Source: Methyloversatilis discipulorum
GTDB taxonomy: Bacteria; Pseudomonadota; Gammaproteobacteria; Burkholderiales; Rhodocyclaceae
Reading direction: 5' to 3'
Assembly (NCBI RefSeq): GCF_000385375.1
Contig: NZ_ARVV01000001.1
Span: forward strand, 62,001-126,000
DNA: 64,000 nucleotides
The number at the start of each line of letters is the position of its first letter. The stretch's first letter is position 1. Positions 1 to 9,512 of the stretch are shown here, in pieces. The notes beneath the pieces are model-generated. The model did no database searches. It was not told the DNA's origin and was given only the letters and a program-made list of their open reading frames with translations. Made by a program: the position numbers and the translations under genes.

Positions 1-2
1 CG

Positions 3-797
3 GCACCACTCGCCGACCCGCTGCACGGCGACCTGCGCTTCTTCCTGACCGTCGCGCGCGACGCGGCGCTGGCCACGCTCGGTGCCGGCCCCGGCCGCTT
101 CCTCAGCTACGGCGCCTACCCGCAGCCGGAGGGCGGCACCGCGCTGGGCGCGGGTGTCTGGCACGCCGGCACGCTGTCGCCGCTCGACCCGGCCGCCATC
201 CGCGAAGACGCCACGTACGCCTGGCTGAGCGACGCCGGCGGCCCGCAACATCCGCGCAGCGGCGTTACGCGGCCGGAGCCGGACAAGCCCGGCGCCTACA
301 CCTGGAACAAGGCGCCGCGGCTGGCCGGCGAGGTGGTCGAAACAGGCGCCATCGCGCGCCAGCTGGCGAGCGGCCATCCGCTCATCGTCGACCTGGTCGG
401 CCGTTACGGCGGCACCGTCTACACCCGCGTCGTCGCCCGCCTGCTCGAACTGGCGCGCGTGGTGATCATGATGGAAGACTGGCTGCGCGCCGTGCGACCG
501 GGCGAACCGTTCTGCACGCCCGGCCGGCTGCCGGACGAAGGCAGCGGCGCCGGCCTCGGCGAAGCGGCGCGCGGCAGCCTGGGCCACTGGATTTCGGTGC
601 GCGACGGTCGCATCGCCAATTACCAGATCGTCGCGCCGACCACCTGGAACTTCTCGCCGCGCGACGCCGCCGGCCGCCCCGGCGCGCTGGAGTCGGCGCT
701 CGAAGGCGCACCGGTGCGCGACGGCGAAACCACGCCGGTGGCGGTGCAGCACATCGTGCGGTCCTTCGATCCGTGCATGGTGTGCACCGTCCACTGA
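3..797 (+). CDS. [NiFe]-hydrogenase large subunit, H2-sensing (HoxC/HupV) type, C-terminal part
   Basis: The gene enters from the left edge of the window; about 264 C-terminal residues are visible. The stretch ANYQIVAPTTWNFSPRD and the final DPCMVCTVH (the DPCxxCxxH motif that supplies two cysteine ligands of the NiFe centre) identify a large subunit. The protein stops on the motif histidine itself. Catalytic large subunits carry a C-terminal peptide after this histidine that is cleaved during maturation. Its absence is known for the cytoplasmic H2-sensing hydrogenases (HupUV/HoxBC, group 2b). I therefore infer a hydrogen sensor rather than an energy-conserving enzyme. The small subunit and partner kinase would lie outside the window. 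The nikR gene downstream fits a nickel theme. Confidence 0.85.
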   Translation, partial: APLADPLHGDLRFFLTVARDAALATLGAGPGRFLSYGAYPQPEGGTALGAGVWHAGTLSPLDPAAIREDATYAWLSDAGGPQHPRSGVTRPEPDKPGAYTWNKAPRLAGEVVETGAIARQLASGHPLIVDLVGRYGGTVYTRVVARLLELARVVIMMEDWLRAVRPGEPFCTPGRLPDEGSGAGLGEAARGSLGHWISVRDGRIANYQIVAPTTWNFSPRDAAGRPGALESALEGAPVRDGETTPVAVQHIVRSFDPCMVCTVH

Positions 798-820
798 GCG
801 GGAGCGGCATGCGGGACATC

Positions 821-896
821 GAATTGCGCCATATCCCGGTTGGCGCGATTCCCTGTTTTGTGCCAATATTGTGGCGCGATAATAGAATTGCGCCAC
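821..896 (+). promoter_or_regulatory. promoter of the Fic gene with two inverted-repeat operators
   Basis: Four copies of a TGGCGCRAT-like half-site lie in 76 bases as two inverted pairs: 822-831 with 840-850, and 871-880 with 887-896 (GTGGCGCGAT and ATTGCGCCAC, 9 of 10 complementary, 6-base spacer). A -10-like GATAAT at 879-884 lies between the arms of the second pair, so a bound protein would block transcription. The ATG follows at 901 with no clear Shine-Dalgarno. The Fic protein has an N-terminal winged-helix-like segment, so self-repression is plausible (inference). Confidence 0.6.
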
Positions 897-900
897 TTGA

Positions 901-2313
901 ATGACCCGGCCTCGTTCGTCCATTGATCCGCATACGCTCGCCGCACTGATCGCCCGCCACGAAGACGGCGTCGGTGTGGACGGCCTGCTGCGCGTGCTCG
1001 GCGACGGCGTTGCACGCCGTACGCTGCAGCGCCGGCTGGCCGAGCTGGTCGCGCAGGGCCGCGTGCTGACGCGCGGCGAAGCGCGGGCGCTGAAGTATTT
1101 CGCGGCGCCGGCGGGTTCTGCAGTGACGGTGATGGAGCCTCTGCCGTCCGCTGCGCCGGCGCCCTATGTGACGCTGTCGACCGAGGGCGCCGAGCTGCGC
1201 GACCTGGTGCGCAGGCCGCTGCATCTGCGCCGCCCGGTCGGCTACGACATCGGCTTCGTCGAGCGCTATCGCGCTAACGACACCTTCTATCTGCCCGAGC
1301 CGCTGCGCGCGCAACTGCACGCGCTCGGCCGCTCACCGGTCGGCGAAGCGGCGGCGGGCACCTTCGCCGGCGACATCCTGAACCGGCTGCTGATCGACCT
1401 GTCCTGGGCCTCGTCGCGGCTGGAGGGCAATACCTATTCGCGGCTCGATACCGAACGTCTGATCGAACTGGGCGAGATCGCCGAGGGCAAGGACGCGCTC
1501 GAAACGCAGATGATCCTGAACCACAAGGCGGCCATCGAGTATCTGGTGCATGGCGCCGGCCGCATCGGCGTCGATCGCGAAACGCTGCTGTCGCTGCACG
1601 CGCTGCTGTCCGACGGCCTGCTGCACGATCCCCAGGCCGGCGGCCGGGTGCGCAGCCGCGCGGTCGAGATCAGCGGCTGCGTGTACCGGCCGCTGGCGCT
1701 GCCGCAGCAGCTCGACGAGCTGTTCGGCATCGTCACCGACATCGCTGCCGACATCGAAGACCCCTTCGAGCAGGCCTTTTTCCTGATGGTGCATTTGCCC
1801 TATCTGCAGCCCTTCGAGGACGTGAACAAGCGGGTGTCGCGGCTGGCCGCCAACATTCCGCTGATCCGCACCAATCTGTGCCCGCTGTCCTTCATCGACG
1901 TGCCGCAGCAGGCCTACGTCGATGCGATGATCGCGGTCTACGAGCTGAACCGCATCGAGCTGCTGCGCGACGTGTTCGTCCAGGCCTACGCGCGCTCCTG
2001 CCAGCAGTATGTCGCCGTCAAGCAGCAGCTGGTGCCGCCCGACACCTTCCGCCTGCGCCACCGCAAGGCGCTGACCGAAGCGGTGCGCGCCATCGTGCTG
2101 GGCAGGCGGCCGGCGAGTGCGGCGGCCGCGCGCGAGGCGACGCCGGCCACTGTGGCGGCGGACGACCGGGCGCGCTTCGTCGAACTGGTGCTGCAGGAGT
2201 TCCGCTCGCTGCACGAGGGCAATGCGGTCCGCTTCGGCCTGCGTCCGCTGGAATTTGCCGACTGGCTGGCCACGCACGGCGGGTCGATCAACACGAGCTC
2301 ATCGGAGTCATGA
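901..2313 (+). CDS. Fic family protein with N-terminal winged-helix-like segment
   Basis: A 470-residue Fic-domain protein. Residues 1-75 look like a helix-turn-helix segment. An inhibitory-helix signature (S/T)xxxE(G/N) is seen at S171-S-R-L-E-G-N177. The active-site loop at 303-311 reads QPFEDVNKR, in place of the canonical HPFx(D/E)GNGR. Gln therefore occupies the position of the catalytic His, as I recall for a subfamily of Fic proteins with the QPFEDVNKR loop. Fic enzymes usually transfer AMP to target proteins; with Gln here AMP transfer is doubtful and the domain may act in regulation. The last bases are separated by one base from nikR, so the two genes are probably co-transcribed from the operator-rich promoter at 821-896. 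Confidence 0.85.
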   Translation: MTRPRSSIDPHTLAALIARHEDGVGVDGLLRVLGDGVARRTLQRRLAELVAQGRVLTRGEARALKYFAAPAGSAVTVMEPLPSAAPAPYVTLSTEGAELRDLVRRPLHLRRPVGYDIGFVERYRANDTFYLPEPLRAQLHALGRSPVGEAAAGTFAGDILNRLLIDLSWASSRLEGNTYSRLDTERLIELGEIAEGKDALETQMILNHKAAIEYLVHGAGRIGVDRETLLSLHALLSDGLLHDPQAGGRVRSRAVEISGCVYRPLALPQQLDELFGIVTDIAADIEDPFEQAFFLMVHLPYLQPFEDVNKRVSRLAANIPLIRTNLCPLSFIDVPQQAYVDAMIAVYELNRIELLRDVFVQAYARSCQQYVAVKQQLVPPDTFRLRHRKALTEAVRAIVLGRRPASAAAAREATPATVAADDRARFVELVLQEFRSLHEGNAVRFGLRPLEFADWLATHGGSINTSSSES

Positions 2314-2314
2314 C

Positions 2315-2815
2315 ATGCAGCGCTTCACCATTTCCCTCGACGACCAGCTGGCCGCGCAGTTCGACGACTGGATCGCGCAGCGTGGCTACGGCAATCGTTC
2401 GGAGGCGGTGCGCGACCTGTTCCGTGCCGAACTCGACCGCACGGCGCAGCAGACCGGCAGCGCGACGCACTGCGTGGCCTGCCTGTCCTACGTGTTCAAT
2501 CACCACGAACGCGACCTGGCCGAGCGCATCATCAGCCTGCAGCACGCGCACCATGACCTCACGGTGTCGTCGATGCACGCCCACCTCGACCACGACTACT
2601 GCCTCGAAACCGTCATCCTGAAGGGCGAGATCGCCGCGGTGCGGCAGTTCGCCGACGCGGTGTGCGCCGAGCGCGGCGTGCACCACGGCAAGATCAACGT
2701 GATCAGCGTCGAGCTGGATGCAGGCCACCACCACGCGGGCCCGGGCGGACATCGCTACACGCGGCGACACGAGCGCGGCGGCCAAGGCCACGTGCACATC
2801 AAGCCCAGTACCTGA
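2315..2815 (+). CDS. nikR: nickel-responsive transcriptional regulator NikR
   Basis: A 166-residue protein. The N-terminal ribbon-helix-helix starts MQRFTISLDD, and the C-terminal nickel-binding ACT-like domain contains HAHLDHDYCLE. By comparison with E. coli NikR, the nickel ligands would be H77, H88, H90 and C96; all four are present. A His-rich tail (about residues 135-160, with GHHH and H-x-H) extends past the usual C-terminus and may store or sense metal. The start is the ATG at 2315, two bases after the Fic stop, with GGAG at 2303-2306 upstream. NikR represses nickel-uptake genes when nickel is sufficient; the operator at 2932 gives a local target. Confidence 0.93.
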   Translation: MQRFTISLDDQLAAQFDDWIAQRGYGNRSEAVRDLFRAELDRTAQQTGSATHCVACLSYVFNHHERDLAERIISLQHAHHDLTVSSMHAHLDHDYCLETVILKGEIAAVRQFADAVCAERGVHHGKINVISVELDAGHHHAGPGGHRYTRRHERGGQGHVHIKPST

Positions 2816-2931
2816 CGCCAGCGCCGCTGCCGCAGCATCGACCGGAATGGCAGCGCGCTGACCACCGTGTGACCGGCTGTCGCGCCGGAACGCTTGCCCG
2901 GCGTGGTGCCATCGACTGGCACGCTTCTCGC

Positions 2932-2959
2932 GTATGAAGACTGTTCCAAATCTTCATAC
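2932..2959. promoter_or_regulatory. NikR operator
   Basis: GTATGA (2932-2937), 16 bases, then TCATAC (2954-2959): exactly the GTATGA-N16-TCATAC arrangement known for NikR. The match extends to 9-base perfect arms (GTATGAAGA and TCTTCATAC). It ends 6 bases before the receptor ATG at 2966, so NikR binding would block the receptor promoter or early transcription. Confidence 0.85.
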
Positions 2960-2965
2960 AAAAAG

Positions 2966-5092
2966 ATGAACGCGAAAAAAGACTTTTCCGGGAAGGTGTT
3001 GCGGAGGCCTTCGGCGTCCGTGCAGGGAGTTCTGCCGCTGCTGTGCGTGCCCGTGATCGGGGCATGGGGCACCGCGCTGGCGCACGAAGCGGCGCCGTCG
3101 GCTCACCACCTCGACGCGGTGACCATCGAGGGCCACTACGACAACGCGGTCGGCACGTCCGATGCCGCCAGCCAGGGCCGGGTCACCGCGCGGCTGATCG
3201 AGAACCGGCCGACGCTGCGACCGGCCGAGGTGCTGGAATTCGTGCCGGGCGTCATCGTCACGCAGCACAGTGGCGGCGGCAAGGCGAACCAGTATTTCCT
3301 GCGTGGCTTCAACCTCGACCACGGCACCGACTTCGCCACCTATATAGATGGCATGCCGGCCAACATGCCGACGCACGCGCACGGTCACGGCTACACCGAC
3401 CTGAACTGGCTGATACCCGAACTGGTCGGTCGCATCGACTACCGCAAGGGGCCTTACTACGCCGAAGAGGGTGATTTCGCGTCGGCCGGTTCGGCGCGGC
3501 TGCGGCTGGTCGACCGGCTCGATTACGGCACCGCCGAAGTGACCCTCGGTCAGGACGGCCACCGGCGCGGGCTGCTGATGAATTCGCACGCGCTCGGCGC
3601 CGGCACGCTGCTGTACGCGCTCGAAACCTCGCGCAGTGACGGCCCCTGGGACAACCCGGAAGACTTCCGGCGCATCAACGGCGTGCTGCGCTACACGCTG
3701 GGCGAGGGCGCCAACCGCACCGCACTTACCGCGATGGCCTACACCGCGCGCTGGGACTCGACCGATCAGATTCCGCTGCGCGCCGTGCAGTCCGGCCTGA
3801 TCGGCCGCTATGGCACGGTGGACCCGACGGACGGCGGCAAGACGCAGCGCTACAGCCTGTCGGTCGACCACCAGCGCGCCTACGACGACGGTGCCTTCCG
3901 CTTCAACGCCTACGCCATCCAGTCGGAGCTGGACCTGTGGTCCAACTTCACCTACTTCCTCGAAAACCCGGCCGACGGCGACCAGTTCCGCCAGTCCGAA
4001 CAGCGCACCGTGCTCGGCATGGCGATGAGCCGCAGCTGGGACGGCCAGTTCGCCGGCCGGCCGATGACCAACACGCTGGGCGTGCAGCTGCGACACGACC
4101 GCCTGAGCCCGGTCGGGCTGTATTCGACGGTCGCGCGCAGCACCACCGGCGCGATCCAGCAGAGCCGCGTGCGTCAGACCAGCGTCGGTCTGTTCGGCGA
4201 GAACAGCGTGCAATGGACGCCCTGGCTGCGCAGCCTCGCCGGCCTGCGCATCGACCGCTACGACTTCGACGTCGCCAGCTCGATCGCCGCCAACAGCGGC
4301 GACGCCTCCGACCACATCGCCTCGCCCAAGCTGTCCTTCGTGTTCGGGCCGTGGGCGCGCACCGAGTACTTCGTGAACTACGGCTACGGCTTCCACAGCA
4401 ATGACGCCCGCGGCACCACGGCGCGCGTCACCGCCAAGGGCGGGCTGCCGGCGGACCCGGTCGACGCGCTGGTGCGCACCAAGGGTGGCGAAGTCGGCGT
4501 GCGCACCGAGTGGGTTCCCGGGCTGCAGAGCTCGCTTGCCGTGTGGACGCTGAAGCTGGATTCGGAACTGCTGTTCGTCGGCGACGCTGGCGAAACCGAG
4601 CCCAACCGCGCCAGCAAGCGCAGCGGCATCGAGTGGAACAACCGCTGGACGATGCGTCCCTGGCTGCTGCTGGACCTCGACATCGCCGCCTCGCGCGCCC
4701 GCTTCACCGAGGACGACCCGGCCGGTAACCACGTGCCGGGCGCCGTCGACCGCGTCGTCGCCGCCGGCCTCAGCCTGACCGAAGACAACCCGCTGGCCAA
4801 CGGCTGGTTCGGCCATCTGCAGTTGAGGCATGTCGGCCCGCGTCCGCTGGTCGAGGACAACTCGGTGCGCTCCGACTCGACCACGCTGGCCTATCTGCGC
4901 ATCGGCCACCGCCTCACCCGCGACCTGCGGCTGATGCTGGACGTGTTCAATCTGTTCGACAGCGGCGACAACGACATCGAGTACTTCTACACCTCGCGTC
5001 TGCGCGGCGAAGCGGCAGGCGGCGTCGATGACCGCCATTTCCATCCGGTCGAGCCACGCAGCGTACGGCTGACCCTGAATGCGCGGTTCTGA
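2966..5092 (+). CDS. TonB-dependent outer-membrane receptor, predicted nickel uptake
   Basis: A 708-residue receptor. A signal-peptide-like segment (about 20-40) precedes the plug domain, where PAEVLEFVPGVIV, LRGFNLDHGTDF and IDGMP are typical plug motifs. The remainder is barrel, ending in a C-terminal phenylalanine (LTLNARF), as usual for outer-membrane proteins. A His-rich stretch THAHGHGYTD lies in the plug. The start is the ATG at 2966, because earlier in-frame starts would put the NikR operator inside the gene. The operator, and nikR upstream, indicate nickel-regulated expression and therefore a nickel or nickel-chelate substrate (inference; the family alone does not give the substrate). 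Confidence 0.85.
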   Translation: MNAKKDFSGKVLRRPSASVQGVLPLLCVPVIGAWGTALAHEAAPSAHHLDAVTIEGHYDNAVGTSDAASQGRVTARLIENRPTLRPAEVLEFVPGVIVTQHSGGGKANQYFLRGFNLDHGTDFATYIDGMPANMPTHAHGHGYTDLNWLIPELVGRIDYRKGPYYAEEGDFASAGSARLRLVDRLDYGTAEVTLGQDGHRRGLLMNSHALGAGTLLYALETSRSDGPWDNPEDFRRINGVLRYTLGEGANRTALTAMAYTARWDSTDQIPLRAVQSGLIGRYGTVDPTDGGKTQRYSLSVDHQRAYDDGAFRFNAYAIQSELDLWSNFTYFLENPADGDQFRQSEQRTVLGMAMSRSWDGQFAGRPMTNTLGVQLRHDRLSPVGLYSTVARSTTGAIQQSRVRQTSVGLFGENSVQWTPWLRSLAGLRIDRYDFDVASSIAANSGDASDHIASPKLSFVFGPWARTEYFVNYGYGFHSNDARGTTARVTAKGGLPADPVDALVRTKGGEVGVRTEWVPGLQSSLAVWTLKLDSELLFVGDAGETEPNRASKRSGIEWNNRWTMRPWLLLDLDIAASRARFTEDDPAGNHVPGAVDRVVAAGLSLTEDNPLANGWFGHLQLRHVGPRPLVEDNSVRSDSTTLAYLRIGHRLTRDLRLMLDVFNLFDSGDNDIEYFYTSRLRGEAAGGVDDRHFHPVEPRSVRLTLNARF

Positions 5093-5109
5093 GTGCTTGA
5101 ACCGTGCGG

Positions 5110-5458
5110 GCGGCCGGAGCTCGGGCGGTTTGGGAGAGGGTCTTGACCCCGACAGCGGCCGGTATCGGAGTCTGAGGCCTGTCGCCGCTGCGTCGCGGCC
5201 AAGGCCGCTCCCACGAGGATCGCTCCCTGTTCGCCGCCGGAGCGGGGTTTTGTGGGAGCGAGCTTGCTCGCGATTGCGGCTCGAATCGAAGCCGCCGGCC
5301 CGCCAGCGCCGCATCGCGACCAAAGGTCGCTCCCACAGGGGCTGAGCCCGATCCGCCGCCGAAGCCTGGGCGCGGGTTCTGTGGGAGGGGTCTTGACCCC
5401 GACAGCGGCCTGAATCTAAGCCTGCAGACAGCAGCGGCTGTGTCGCGACCGAGGCCGC
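5110..5458. repeat. cluster of REP/BIME-like palindromic repeats
   Basis: The 366-base gap between the receptor and dbpA has no gene. It is a mosaic of short palindromes sharing a GTGGGAG edge: GTGGGAGCGAGCTTGCTCGC near 5250, TCGCGACCAAAGGTCGCTCC near 5315, GGCCAAGGCCGCTCCCAC near 5195, and GGGTCTTGACCCCGACAG twice (near 5138 and 5388). The same units recur at 62.98-63.15 kb. They resemble the dispersed REP/BIME elements of Pseudomonas and relatives, and may also end transcription of the two convergent genes. Confidence 0.75.
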
Positions 5459-6865
<1,407 letters not shown>

Positions 6866-6909
6866 GCCGGATTATCCGCGATCCGGCGTCGCGGCGCCCC
6901 TGGTCAACT

Positions 6910-6943
6910 GTCGCAGCCCTGCCGCATGCAGCGGGGCTGCGAC
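6910..6943 (-). terminator. hairpin downstream of sodC
   Basis: A perfect 10-base inverted repeat (GTCGCAGCCC at 6910-6919, GGGCTGCGAC at 6934-6943) with a 14-base loop lies 20 bases past the sodC stop. There is no clear T-run, so it may be a stability hairpin rather than a true intrinsic terminator. Confidence 0.5.
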
Positions 6944-6963
6944 TTAGTAAGCGGCAATGCCGC

Positions 6964-7476
6964 TCAGCGGATCACGCCGCAGGCCACGCGGGCGCCGCCG
7001 CCACCGAGCGGGGCCGGGTGGTCGGCGTGGTTGTCGCCGCCGGCATGCACCATCAGCGAGCGGCCGGCCACGTCGGCCGCTTTGAGTCGCGGCGCGAGCA
7101 CCGGGTTGGTCGCGTTGCCGGCCGCGTCGACGTAGAGCGGCGGCAGATCGCCGAGGTGGCCGTCGCCCCACGGCGTGCCGTGCTTGTTGCTGCCCGCCGG
7201 ATCGTAGTGGCCGCCGGCTGCCAGCGCCGGCACCTTCTTGCCGTCCTTGTCCATCGGCTCGCAGCTCGGGTTCTGGTGCACATGGAAGCCGTGCAGTCCG
7301 GGCGGCAGGCCCTGCAGTGCCGGCGTGAACACCAGGCCGTAGCGCGTTTCGGAAATCGTCACGTTGCCGACCGGCGTGCCGACGCCCTGCTCGTCCACCA
7401 CGCTGACCGGGACCACGACATCGGCGCTGGCCGCACCGCTGGTGGCCACCATCAACGCAAGAATCATCTTTTTCAT
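6964..7476 (-). CDS. sodC: periplasmic Cu,Zn superoxide dismutase
   Basis: A 170-residue protein with a signal peptide ([18 protein letters not shown]). HGFHVHQN around residues 62-69 supplies copper ligands, GGHYDP and the following HxxP/GDxxD region supply the bridging His and zinc ligands, and HAGGDNH is near the end. Two cysteines (NPSCEPMD and GARVACGVI) would form the conserved disulfide. It converts superoxide to peroxide and oxygen in the periplasm. The ATG at 7476 is preceded by a strong GGAGGAT Shine-Dalgarno, which rules out longer in-frame starts. Confidence 0.94.
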   Translation of the reverse strand: MKKMILALMVATSGAASADVVVPVSVVDEQGVGTPVGNVTISETRYGLVFTPALQGLPPGLHGFHVHQNPSCEPMDKDGKKVPALAAGGHYDPAGSNKHGTPWGDGHLGDLPPLYVDAAGNATNPVLAPRLKAADVAGRSLMVHAGGDNHADHPAPLGGGGARVACGVIR

Positions 7477-7579
7477 CTGACATCCTCCTTGAGCTCGTCC
7501 TTCGGATGCGACGCCATCGAACTGTGCGCGTCGTGCGACAAGCATATCGTCATCACGCCGCCAGGCGGACGACAATCTT

Positions 7580-8056
7580 TCAGGCGCGACCGGCGACGAT
7601 GTCGGCAAAGCCCACCGCAGTAAGCGAGCGCGCCTGCGCGAAGCCGCCGACGAAGCGCGCCGACAGCACTGAAATCGCGAACAGCGAGAAGTCGCCGAAG
7701 GAGAACAGCTCCGCGCTCTCCGGCAGCCGCGCCAGATAGGCGGCGCGCGCGTCGTCATAGCCGGGCGCGCCGGCTAGGCAGGGTTCGGCCCGCCCGCGCA
7801 CGCTAAGCCGCGGCAGCGCCAGCGGCGACTCGCCGGCCGCCAGCGGCGCGGTGATCAGCAGCGCGACCTCGGGGTGGGCGCGCATATCGGCGGTGTGGCT
7901 CGCCAGCGCGCTGACGTGGATGACGAAGCAGCCATCGGCGCGCAGCGCCCACGGCACCATCGAAACGGCCGGCTCGCCGTCGTGCAGCGTCGCCAGCGCC
8001 GCCACCGGCTGGCTGGCGAGCAACTGGCGCAGTGCCTCGGCCTGTTCGGCGGTCAT
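7580..8056 (-). CDS. HugZ-like pyridoxamine 5'-phosphate oxidase-fold protein
   Basis: 158 residues with the split-barrel FMN-binding fold signature: [21 protein letters not shown] near the N-terminus (beta-strand pair around the flavin site) and [22 protein letters not shown] near the C-terminus, as in HugZ/heme-utilisation relatives. The substrate is unknown; members bind FMN or heme. It lies 5 bases downstream of the cupin gene at 8062-8430 and is probably co-transcribed with it. Confidence 0.7.
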   Translation of the reverse strand: MTAEQAEALRQLLASQPVAALATLHDGEPAVSMVPWALRADGCFVIHVSALASHTADMRAHPEVALLITAPLAAGESPLALPRLSVRGRAEPCLAGAPGYDDARAAYLARLPESAELFSFGDFSLFAISVLSARFVGGFAQARSLTAVGFADIVAGRA

Positions 8057-8061
8057 CGTGT

Positions 8062-8430
8062 TCAGGCGCGCCAGGGCAGGTTCATCACCGTGCCGTCGGG
8101 TAGCGCCACCGTGTCGCCCAGCGGCATCGCCGACACGAATTCGCTGTCGCTCTCCGCGAAGATCTGGTGCACCGCATGCGCCGGCAGGATGAGCGTGTCG
8201 CCAGCGGCGTAACGAAGCTCATGCCCGTCCACCGTCGCCCGCCCGCTGCCGCTGAGGATGAGCACCACCTCTTCGCCGCTGTGGCGGTGCGGCGGGGTCG
8301 CGGCGCCGGCTTCCATGCGACCGCGCCACATTTCGATCTGCCGCGCGCCATTGCCCGGCGTGGCGACGCCGGCGATGTGATTGCCCTGCATCGAGTGGGT
8401 CTGGTTGCGGGCGCGCGGGAAGAGGGTCAT
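8062..8430 (-). CDS. single-domain cupin protein
   Basis: 122 residues with one cupin barrel. Motif 1 is PHRHSGEEVVLILSGSGRAT (His, His, Glu as likely metal ligands) and motif 2 is AGDTLILPAHAVHQIF (His). No enzymatic function can be assigned. M14 is an alternative start. It heads a probable two-gene unit with the HugZ-like gene. Confidence 0.75.
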   Translation of the reverse strand: MTLFPRARNQTHSMQGNHIAGVATPGNGARQIEMWRGRMEAGAATPPHRHSGEEVVLILSGSGRATVDGHELRYAAGDTLILPAHAVHQIFAESDSEFVSAMPLGDTVALPDGTVMNLPWRA

Positions 8431-8515
8431 GACGGTTCTCCGTAAGGGGGCGGAAAGGCGGCGCCAGTGTGCCCCTCGCCCTCGTGCGCTGCCGTGAAGC
8501 CCGCCACGCCCCCGA

Positions 8516-8914
8516 TCAGGCGGGCGGCCAGGGCTGGACCTTGTCCTGCTCCGCCGGGTCGTTGCGCGCCACCACCGCGCGCGCCGGCTGCGTCGCGCTC
8601 AGGTTCAACGCCTCGTGCGGCACACCCGGCGGCACGAACAGGAACTCGCCGGCCCGGCTGATCACCTCGTTCTCCAGCGATTCACCCCAGCGCGTGAGCA
8701 CCTCGCCCTCCAGCACATAGATGCCGGTTTCGTAGCCGAGGTGCAGATGCGGCGCCGACCGCGCACCCGGCGGAATCACCACCAGATGCATCGACAGGCC
8801 GCGTGCGCCGACAGTCTGGCCGGAAATGCCGACGAAGTAGGGCAGGCGCTGCGCGGTGGAGACTTCCGTCGTCGGTGCGACGGCGTGTACGCGAAGGTTC
8901 TCGGCGGTGTGCAT
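8516..8914 (-). CDS. single-domain cupin protein
   Basis: 132 residues with one cupin barrel, distinct from the neighbouring cupin. It has APHLHLGYETGIYVLEGEV (metal-site His, His and Glu) and AGEFLFVPPGVPHEALNL (second motif, His). It belongs to the group of uncharacterised mannose-6-phosphate-isomerase-like cupins. The 85-base gap to the next gene shows nothing recognisable. Confidence 0.75.
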   Translation of the reverse strand: MHTAENLRVHAVAPTTEVSTAQRLPYFVGISGQTVGARGLSMHLVVIPPGARSAPHLHLGYETGIYVLEGEVLTRWGESLENEVISRAGEFLFVPPGVPHEALNLSATQPARAVVARNDPAEQDKVQPWPPA

Positions 8915-9050
8915 GGCATCCTTCCTCAGTGTTCCGCTTCCGGTGGGACACGGCGAATGGCGCCCAGTGGCACCGATTGTCGACGGCCCGTCCCTAGCGG
9001 TAGCGCGCGGCGGTGATGAACTGGTTAAAGGTTTCGCACCATACGATCAC

Positions 9051-9464
9051 CTATGAATAGTCGGACGGGTTGACCGAGGCGGGCACTGGCACGACGAAGT
9101 TGCGGAAGGTGCGAACGTCGCCGACCCTCACCATGCGGGCCTTGAGCCGGAGGAAGTCGGCTTCGGTCTCGACGAATTCCGGCGACAGATAGAGCTTGTA
9201 ATCCGGGCCGGGCGCCAGCTCGCCCTCGAACACGATGGCCTCCGCGCCGATCGACACCTTGCCCTCGCCCCAGTGCAGCGCATCGCTGTCTTTCAGATCG
9301 CGACGGAAGTGGCCTTCATGGCGCGCCGCTGTCCCCTGCGCGGCCACCTCTTTGGCCGATGGCGCAGGCGGCGCGATCAGGATCGGCAGCGCGTAGATGC
9401 CGAGCGCGAAGCCGATGGCGGCCGCCAGGGTATGCGTCAGCGCGAGGAGCAGCGATTTCTTCAT
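9051..9464 (-). CDS. DM13-domain protein interrupted by an in-frame amber codon
   Basis: An N-terminal membrane anchor or signal (MKKSLLLALTHTLAAAIGFALG) is followed by a DM13 domain (LHWGEGKVSIG, FEGELAPGPDYKLYLSPEF, VGDVRTFRNFVVPV). The frame stops at TAG (9051-9053) after NPSDYS. The same frame then continues without shift to TAG at 8994-8996 and encodes VIVWCETFNQFITAARYR, which is the expected DM13 C-terminus. So a single nonsense codon truncates an otherwise intact domain; it could be a recent mutation, a sequencing error or a readthrough codon. DM13 proteins are thought to be extracytoplasmic redox or electron-transfer domains. ATG 9464 was chosen; 9479 is also possible. Confidence 0.8.
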   Translation of the reverse strand: MKKSLLLALTHTLAAAIGFALGIYALPILIAPPAPSAKEVAAQGTAARHEGHFRRDLKDSDALHWGEGKVSIGAEAIVFEGELAPGPDYKLYLSPEFVETEADFLRLKARMVRVGDVRTFRNFVVPVPASVNPSDYS

Positions 9465-9512
9465 GGCGTGTCCGGTCATCAGGGCGGCGGCATCACGGAG
9501 CCGCCATCGGCG

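Noticed and set aside
1878..2621. Plus-strand ORF overlapping the Fic and nikR genes in another frame.
   Set aside because: Low-complexity Arg/Ala translation; the two real genes account for the region.
2954..5323. Long minus-strand ORF opposite the TonB receptor.
   Set aside because: Arginine/alanine-rich shadow frame of a high-GC gene without any motif; the plus strand encodes a clear receptor.
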